A stretch of 64,000 nucleotides of DNA, taken from positions 32,070,857 through 32,134,856 of the forward strand of contig OX578155.1 in assembly GCA_951213105.1 (NCBI GenBank), read 5' to 3'. Shown here one piece after another: positions 56,830 through 64,000 of the stretch. The notes below the pieces were generated by a model, which saw only the letters and a program-made list of their open reading frames with translations, had not been told where the DNA came from and did no database searches. How positions within the stretch are numbered: position 1 is the stretch's first letter; the number at the start of each line of letters is the position of its first letter. This DNA is from Amaurobius ferox. Lineage: Eukaryota; Arthropoda; Arachnida; Araneae; Amaurobiidae. Both the position numbers and the translations under genes were made by a program.

Positions 56830-57420
56830 TTCTTCTCTTTTTGCAAAATAGTGTATATACAGATTTTAATACTACATTTTCTAGTACACATTTTTGTCGC
56901 TTACTAATTACTAATTATATCTATATTTTATAGTTTACGACATATTTCGAAACATTTGCTCGCAAACGTAATTTTCTAAGTTTTTTCGAAAAAAAAAAAC
57001 CGCTCAAAATATTACATGGGAATTTATTTCTAAAAATATGAAATGCAATTATGATTCAATTATTAAGTATTGAAATAACGGAATGTTATGTAATTCGGAA
57101 TTATATGAGTACATGCAAATTGAAACTAAGTAAAATTGCAAAAATCGTTACTTAACAAAAAAAAAAAACCATCTGATATGGGCAACACAACTTTTCTTAC
57201 ATAATTCAATGACTTTTCTTCTCTCAGTGCGAAATATCGATATAAAATCCGCGCAAAATGTTCTTAACGTTAAAAAGTACACTGGCATTTTTCTCTTTTC
57301 TGGATGATAACATGTAAAATTATTCTGAAGTTCCAAATTCACTCCTATTTAAGCACAAATTGGCAATGGAAGATATTGTAATGTCTACTAAGCAATGCTC
57401 CATTATATTTAAATATGTTA
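56830..57420. other. AT-rich DNA, nothing recognised
   Basis: No supported gene or repeat. Confidence 0.4.
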
Positions 57421-57640
57421 ATTATTAATTCAGCAATTTGGTGTTATTTCTGCCAATTTGGCCCCATAATAAAATAGTTGGCAATAATTCACCAAATTGG
57501 TCGCTCTGGTCGCCAAATAAATCGCCAAGTGTAGCATATGTGTTGATACTAATTATTTTGCAATTTTTAGATACATTTATTTGACATACATGCAATATCT
57601 CGAGAACGGTTCAAGCTCGTTTTCTATAGAACGTGAGGAG
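57421..57640 (-). repeat. Degenerate relative of repeat family A
   Basis: Shares ATCGCCAAGTG, GCGATTT-type blocks and CTCGAGAACGGTTC with the middle of family A, but has lost both ends. Confidence 0.45.
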
Positions 57641-57929
57641 GAATACTTTAGCTTAGTAAAACGACTTAAAATTATCTCATTAAATCGGTTTTGATATTCT
57701 TTTCCTCAAATCACCGGAAAATAATGGCTGAAACGTTAAGTGTCGGTTAAGCCTAACTGTACGCATATAGAGAAACTTCGGTGAACATATGGAACTTGCT
57801 TTCACTCTGGTTTAAGATTTAATAAATCTGCTGAAAGGTATAAAATAAGACAAAAAAATTGTGTATAAAGTTCTATTATTGCAAAAATGTATTTTAAAAT
57901 AACGTAAGTAAACCCAAATCTTCAAACAT

Positions 57930-58870
57930 GTGCATATGCTTGTTGTCATTCGACAACCGATAATAACGTGCCTAAATTACTCACAATTTTGTATAATTCC
58001 TGAATAGGACAGCCATTCACCAATCACTATATTGTGCAAATAAATCAGCCACAGTTTTATCTCACTTTCTATCACAGTTATTTCTTGCTAAATAGAATAC
58101 TTTACAACTTTACATCTGGCTTTACTACAACTTTACATTTGCTTTATTACAACTTTACATTTGGCTATATTACAACTTTACATTTTTCTTTATTACAACT
58201 TTACATTTGGCTTTATTACAACTTTACTTTTGGTTGCAATGCAACTTTGCATTTGACTCCTTATCCTCAGTTTTAAATTCTCCGCTGGGGATGCACTGTA
58301 ATCACTTTTATCGGATCGGGCACTTTACAATAGATAGACTTAAAGTGTACACCCATATGGACCTTTCCTGACAACGTTATTGGGGTACTTAAAGTCTTTG
58401 CTACTTATATGCTTGTTGCCATTCGACAAATGATAATAACGTGCGTAAATAACTCACAATTTTGTTTAATTCCTGAATAGGACAGCTAATAGCCGTATTA
58501 TGTCAAATAAATCAGCCACACTTTTATCTCATTTTTTATCACAGTTATTTCTTGCTAATTAGAATGCTCTACAACTATACATTTGGCTTTATTACAACTT
58601 TATATCTGGCTTTATTACAACTTTATATTTGGCTTTATTACAACTTTATATTTGGCTTAAATACAACTTTACATTTGGCTTTATTACAACTTTACATTTG
58701 GCTTTATTACAACTTCACTTTTGGCTGCAATACAGCTTTACATTTGGCTCCTTATCCCCAGTTTTAAATTCTCCGCTAGGAGGCACTGTAATCACTTTTA
58801 TTCGATCGGGCACTCTACAATATATAGACTTAAGGTGTACATTCATATGGACTTTTCCTGAGTTAAGGTC
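57930..58870. repeat. 475-bp tandem duplication holding a 24-bp minisatellite
   Basis: Two copies begin TATGCTTGTTG near 57932 and 58405. Each contains repeats of TTTACATTTGGCTTTATTAC plus AACT (58100-58250 and 58570-58750; about six and eight units), then CAGTTTTAAATTCTCCGCT. Frames of Tyr-Asn-Phe-Thr-Phe type across it are repeat artefacts. Confidence 0.8.
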
Positions 58871-59049
58871 TCTTTCAGGAAATATGTATTTTAGGAAAAG
58901 TAAAAATCGTGCAGAAATAATATATACAATCGAATTTTAATACTTCAACTTTTTTTAAACGAAGCGAAAGCAGCAAATAAGTGTTTCGCCAAATTACGAG
59001 AAAGTAAGATATGTTCTGTGAACCAGAAACGTTTGGGAACCACTGCATA

Positions 59050-59205
59050 AATAATTCTTTTGCGGAAATCCGGGTTTATTTTCATCCGTCCTGATCTTGA
59101 GATATGCTGAGAGATGACCACTCTCGCGGGCGGAGTGATCGCAGGAAGTGAGAAAGACTGCTGCATACTTAAAAATAGATCCACGCATGAAAAAAAAAGA
59201 GAAGT
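59050..59205 (+). repeat. 3' end of an unidentified retroelement, copy 1
   Basis: GGGTTTATTTTCATC, GAGAGATG, CTTAAAAATAGATCCACGCAT and an A-run end. A diverged reverse copy is at 63318-63545. The A-tail suggests retroposition; the family is not identified. Confidence 0.5.
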
Positions 59206-59255
59206 TGGTTGTGACGTTTGCAGTGCAGATTGAAGTGGAAAACGATGATGTACGA

Positions 59256-59500
59256 TTTTTACTTTCCCTACATACACTGCAATGTATAGGGAAAGTACTG
59301 TTACTGGATAGTAAATTCGAATTCGAGTTTTCGACTGAAGGCAACGTTTCAAGCATCCTTGAGCTCGAATTGAACGTTTTAGAGGTGATGTCTGTGTGTA
59401 TGTGTATGTATACATGTGTGTGTATGTATGTATGTATGTATGTGTGTATGTATGTATATATGTGTATATATATATGTGTGCGTGTGTATGTATGTATATA

Positions 59501-59537
<37 letters not shown>

Positions 59538-59650
59538 GTATTTGTGTGTGTGTGTGTGTATGTCTGTCCGGGAGTGTGTGGATGTTATATCTCACGAGCG
59601 AATGGAGTATTTCGAACATAAATTTCAAATTCTGCTTAAAGTTTAAACAA
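59256..59650 (+). mobile_element. Family A/B hairpin repeat, 3' truncated
   Basis: Starts with the ACTTTCCC hairpin as in family B but continues with TTCGAATTCGAG as in family A. It contains a long (TG/TA) run at 59392-59560 and is lost after CATAAATTTCAAATTCTG. Confidence 0.6.
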
Positions 59651-60649
59651 AAATATTCTTTTTGAAGGTATCTTTAACATAAAAGTTAAAACTTAAAAGT
59701 CTTTTATATTTACTAACACCCAATGAAGCCCCCTCTCCCTGTGACTTAGAAGTCTTAAATTTTGCACACTTATAGTATCGGTCATCACGATACAAATCAT
59801 CAAAGTCATATTCCCCCCCCCCCCCCAGGAACCCATCAAACCAATCGAATTTCGATGAAATGATATATGGAGCAGTGGACAACAAAATATTTGGTTAGCA
59901 ACCCTCCCCACTTTAGACATTTTTTCTGGCGACGCAGAACGGTACGGTACGCTATACGGTACAGAATCTATATGGAGCCAGATTTTCAATTTCCTCTTCC
60001 TCCTGTGTTGAAGGGAATGCAGTCATTTTTGAAGATTTTATAGACGCTTCAGAAGCTCCCGGTAATCGAGAAGGCTGGATCTTTGTTAACTTATACATAC
60101 GACCACGGGATAGAACCTAACGGAGTCGGATTTCCAACGTCTCCGGAGGCGGACAAAGTGAGAATCAAAAGTATTCAGTAGTCATTAATAATATGGCTTC
60201 CCTCTCCTTTACTGTAGGGTATATTAAAAGGGTGGGAAGAAAAATTAAAATGATTATATGGAATCCGAATGCTGAACATTTGGAAATCATTGAAAAAATG
60301 AGGCGAGTTACTTGTATTTTCGAGCGTAGTGAGCAGGGTTGATTAAAATATTTTATGTCAAAGTCAAAGATTGGCAAATTTTTTTTTAATGTCCATGAAC
60401 CACACTTCAAATACTTTTGATGTGGACTCCTCACCTTTCACCTCCTCAAGGTAGGCTTTTGTTATGCAATTAAAATCATTGCGTACCATAGGTGGACGGA
60501 GATTTTCCTTTTCAAGATGTGCTAAGATTAGCAATTATCTTCTTGAATTATATGTCCGTAAACCGCACAATCAAATCCTTTTTGTCGTTTATTTGGGCTT
60601 CTAACTTAACTTTCTAATTACCTCCGTGGTAAATAAATTATTTCTGTTT
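59651..60649. other. Unassigned DNA with a C-run
   Basis: C-run at 59813-59826. No gene, repeat boundary or RNA recognised. Confidence 0.4.
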
Positions 60650-61413
60650 TTACTTTCCCTGCAATACATGGTAATGTATAGGGAAAGTATTGGAATCATG
60701 CCGAAAATCGCAACTCGAGTTTTCGACGGTTCTACACGTTTCGAGACATCTAGAATACGAAAAAACTGTTTTTAGCGTGACGCCTGTGTGTGTGTGTCTG
60801 TGTGTCTCTCTGTCTGTGTGTCTGTCTGACTGTCTGTGCAGATTTTGTATCCACTCTAACTAAAAAACTAATTGACCGAATTTCATAAAATTTGGTAGGT
60901 CCTCACCTACCAAACTTTATGATACTACTCACTTGTGGGTGAACCTGGTGCTGATTAGTTTTGGGTACGATTCGGGATAAAAGAACCCGCCTTTTTTTGC
61001 GAAATGGCCCGCAAAAGCTTGTATCCACTCTAGCTGAAAATCTAATGGACCGAATTTTACAAAATTTGGTAGATAAGTTGCTTGTTGGTTACCCTGGTGC
61101 TGATTAGATTTTGGTACGATTCGGAAAAAAATAACCTGCTTTTTTTTGCAAAATGGCTCGCAAAAATCGACAAAATCTAAAATAAAAAACTACGTTTAAA
61201 GAAGAAAAGAATAAGACCAACCCATTGCACTAGGACCAGCCCTTCTCGAGATATTTTCCTTTTTTCGTATTTTCTCTACGCCACCTTTGAAAATGAGTCC
61301 AGTAACTAAATGAGAACGAAAATTGAATCAATAGTGAATTAAATGTAATTAAAATAAAGAGAATGTGTATATAAGTCTGCAGGGAAAGTCATGTGCTGCC
61401 CACATCAGATTTT
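60650..61413 (+). mobile_element. Repeat family B, copy B2
   Basis: Complete copy with the terminal hairpin and the CACATCAGA end; very similar to B1. A short palindromic addition (GGTAGGTCCTCACCTACC) interrupts it at about 60894-60911. Confidence 0.7.
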
Positions 61414-61469
61414 TTAAATGCTCTGATTATTTATAATGTTAGTGATTTTTGATATACACCACTCTTAAG

Positions 61470-61974
61470 GAAGTCTGTGTGTCTGTGCGATGTATGCATC
61501 CACTCTAGTTCAATAACTAATTGACCAAATTTCACAAATTTTAGTGGGTTGTGGGTGACCCTGGTGTTGATTAGATCTTGGTGCGATACTGAAAAAATAT
61601 TAACATGCTCTTTCAGTGACGTGGCCGGCAAAAATCATCAAAATCTAAAATAAAAGACTACGTATGTTCAAATGTATAAATTAAATGCTTGGTTTCTACG
61701 AGTAAGTAATATTTGATAATGAATAAGACCAACCCCATTACTTTAAGATAAACCGTTCTCGAGATATTTTAGTTTTTTCGCATTTTTGTTACACCGTCCT
61801 TGAAGTTAAGGTACCAAATGAAAACGGCAACTGAAATAAAAGTGCAAATTCTGTGTCATTTTAAATAATTATCCGTGTAATTTTGTGCATTTAAACTCAA
61901 ATTAATGAATTATTGACGAATTAAAGAGAAAATAAATTTGATGATGATTTCATGTGCTGTTCGCATCAAATTTT
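61470..61974 (+). mobile_element. Repeat family B, diverged copy without its hairpin end
   Basis: Keeps the TGTGTGTCTGTG run, GACCAAATTTCACAAATTTT and CCGTTCTCGAGATATTTTAG, and ends CATGTGCTGTTCGCATCAAA directly against the hairpin of B3. Confidence 0.6.
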
Positions 61975-62152
61975 TACTTTCCCTGCAATACATGGTAATG
62001 TATAGGGAAAGTATTGGAATCATGTCGAAAATTGCAACTCGAGTTTTCGACGGATCTACACGTTTCGAGACCTCTAGAATACGAAAAAACTATTCTTAGC
62101 GTGACGTCTGTGTGTGTGTCTGTGTGTCTGTCTGTCTGTGTGTCTGTCTGTG

Positions 62153-62187
<35 letters not shown>

Positions 62188-62782
62188 GCAGATTTTGTAT
62201 CCACTCTAACTTAAAAACTAATTGATCGAATTTCATAAAATTTGGTAGGTAAGTCACTTGTACACGAATCTGGTGCTGATTAGTTTTGGGTAGGACTCGG
62301 GTTAAAAGAACCCGGCTTTTTTTTCGAAATGGCCTGCAAAAGCTTGTATCCACTCTAACTGAAAACCTAATGGTCCGAATTTCACAAAATTTGGTAGATA
62401 AGTCGCTTGTGGGCCACGCTGGTGCTGATTAGATTTTGGTATAATTCGAAAAAAAATAACCTGCCTTTTTTTGCAAAATGGCCCGCAAAAATCATCAAAA
62501 TCTAAACTTAAGAACTACGTCTGCTCAAATATAGTCATTAAATGCTTGTTTAATACGTAATGTTTAGCGAAGAAAAGAATAAGACCAACCCCATTACACT
62601 AGCACTAGCCGTTCTCGAGATATTTTAGTTTTTCGTATTTTTCCTACACCATTTTTGAAAATAAGTCCAGTTTTCAAATGAGAACGAAAATTGAATTAAA
62701 AATGAATTAAATTTAATTTAAATAAATAGAACGTGAATATAAGTCTGCAGGGAAAGTCATGTGCTGCCCACATCAGATTTTT
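61975..62782 (+). mobile_element. Repeat family B, copy B3
   Basis: Complete; hairpin at 61976-62011, (GTCT)n run at 62107-62187, end at CACATCAGA. Head to tail with the previous copy. Confidence 0.7.
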
Positions 62783-62859
62783 AATTTTACGAGCATGCTC
62801 AGATAATCTAATACCAACGATCCTCTTTGTACTAATAATATAAAATTTATGATTATTGT

Positions 62860-63318
62860 CAGGGGGGAAATAAAGAGGAACAATGGAAATACGAAAATAA
62901 TAAAAATTCGTCTAGAGCAAATTCAGCGGAATGTCAAATAATTATCCATGTTATTTTGTGCATTTAAACTCAAATTAATGAATTATTGAAGAATTAAAGA
63001 GAAAATGAATTTGAGTTTGCAAGGAAAGTAACGTTCTGTCCACATCTGTTTTTCAATCTCCCGAGCATGCTCAAATAATCTTATGCCAACGGCTCTATTT
63101 ATACTACTAATATATTAAATTTATAATTATTATCAGGGGAAATAAAGAGGAACCATGGAAATACAAAAATACTGAAAATTCGTCTTGAGCAAACAATGGA
63201 ATTTCAAATAATTATTCGTGTTATTTTGTGCAATTAAACTGACTTCAGTGAATTGTGAAAGAACTAGAGAAAAAAGGAATTTGAGTTTGCAGGGAAAGTC
63301 ATGCCCGCATCAGCTTTT
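62860..63318 (+). mobile_element. Two 3'-end fragments related to family B
   Basis: Each has the GCAATTAAACT/GCATTTAAACT block, GAATTTGAGTTTGCARGGAAA and an end like CCACATCTG or CCCGCATCAGC (ends near 63050 and 63313). Both repeat an adjacent GGGGAAATAAAGAGGAACMA block. Confidence 0.55.
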
Positions 63319-63545
63319 TTTTTCTTTTTTTTTTAATTCGTGGTTCTATTTTAAGGTAACCTGCAGCTGTTTTTTTTCCTTCAAATAATTCTACACGTGT
63401 TTTCATGGAGTGGGCATCTCTCTCGGCAAATCTCAGGGTCAGATGAAAATAAACCGTCATTTTCTCGAAAGTTATGGTATCCATAAATTTCGGTTTATGA
63501 CCCTCGCTTGTTAAGGAGAAACGGGGTCTAGACGTAAGAAGAAGC
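63318..63545 (-). repeat. 3' end of an unidentified retroelement, copy 2
   Basis: Reverse-strand relative of 59050-59205: GGTTTATTTTCATC, GAGAGATG and CTTAAAATAGAACCACGAAT before an A-run. It ends exactly at the T-run after a family B 3' end. Confidence 0.5.
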
Positions 63546-63971
63546 AACAAATTAAAATTCTTGCTACAGTTTTAACTGCGTTCGACTAAATCCATCTTTT
63601 TTACACATTGGTACATTCCAAATTTTCTTTCTGATACTATCGAATGGTAAAAGTTTTGTTTACTAGGAAATATTCCAATTCAATATTTTGATAGATGAGC
63701 ACGTTTTTAGTCCTCATCAATCTCATTTCGAGCATTTTCGTGAAGGTTGTACACACGAACGCATCAGGACCTGAAGGATAATAAATACTAAATTTTTCAA
63801 TAACACCGAGTTATTGTTTTAGTTTTGAAAAGCGTCATGGATGAAACAAATCTGAATTAATTACAGAGATGCATCTATCCAATCAAAATACAGCAGAAAT
63901 AACAGGGTTGTTTCAAATTGATTAGAATAACGTAAGAGGTGCGCAATAAAATGGGGTAATGGAAATTTAAA
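63546..63971. other. AT-rich DNA, nothing recognised
   Basis: No supported feature. Confidence 0.4.
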
Positions 63972-64000
63972 AAATCTAATGTGGGCAGCACATGACTCTC
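63972..64000 (-). mobile_element. Repeat family A/B end, cut by the window
   Basis: ATCTAATGTGGGCAGCACAT then GACTCTC, the outer end of a reverse-strand copy continuing past the window. Confidence 0.65.

Noticed and set aside
58945..59628. 227-residue reverse-strand frame
   Set aside because: It spans a dinucleotide run, a repeat hairpin and a retroelement tail, so its length is accidental.
59396..59665. Cys/Val/Tyr-rich open frames
   Set aside because: Translation of TG/TA microsatellite inside a hairpin repeat; no protein support. The same holds for frames at 3924-4142 and 49599-49884.

Overview
The window is AT-rich, repeat-saturated eukaryotic DNA, most likely from an arthropod. The grounds are the mix of Tc1/mariner, hAT, Helitron-like, Jockey-type LINE, Penelope-like and tRNA- and 5S-derived SINE sequence, together with long (TA)n and (CA)n runs. 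No genus can be named from the sequence. I found no host gene with recognisable exons; almost every protein-like segment is a mobile-element remnant.

1-7952: unassigned AT-rich DNA, small tandem duplications, one complete and two tandem copies of a hairpin-ended repeat (family A), a LINE reverse-transcriptase remnant split by the tandem copies, and a small MITE-like element.

7959-20040: the main item. A 12.1-kb near-perfect palindrome (arms of about 6.05 and 6.02 kb, 10-base centre at 14011-14020) has AG...CT ends and a 6-bp target duplication, TATAAT. Each arm carries the same gene pointing outward from the centre. It is open in the right arm (14708-15823) and interrupted by one CGA-to-TGA stop in the left arm (12209-13324). 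The protein has a PC4-like single-stranded-DNA-binding domain and possibly a second, diverged one. The ends and TSD resemble those of Polinton/Maverick elements, but no polymerase, integrase or capsid gene is present. TGACGTCA sites recur, with GATA-type sites nearby, around the centre and at two further places per arm.

20047-24709: a LINE fragment in which the codons for its FTYL motif have expanded into an in-frame 18-bp minisatellite, another family A copy, a GC-rich perfect inverted repeat and a 5'-truncated LINE 3' end with target duplication.

24710-48501: a tandem array of a unit up to about 9.4 kb (two copies plus a truncated third). It is built from head-to-tail Helitron-like elements made of about 150-bp monomers arranged as about 300-bp dimers, a non-coding module, and a dead mariner-like transposon with DD41D spacing. 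The second copy carries a Jockey-type LINE insertion and the third has an extra 1.16-kb internal duplication.

48502-64000: a further graveyard holding a broken Tc1 element, a Penelope-like element with its GIY-YIG endonuclease upstream of the RT (Naiad-like order) split by a family B repeat, an hAT remnant with 8-bp TSD, a second Tc1 fragment carrying a 5S rRNA-derived SINE, a duplicated minisatellite, and a head-to-tail cluster of family B repeats reaching the window end.

The genes do not form a pathway. The layout records serial insertion, tandem duplication and palindrome formation. All family names rest on motifs read by eye.
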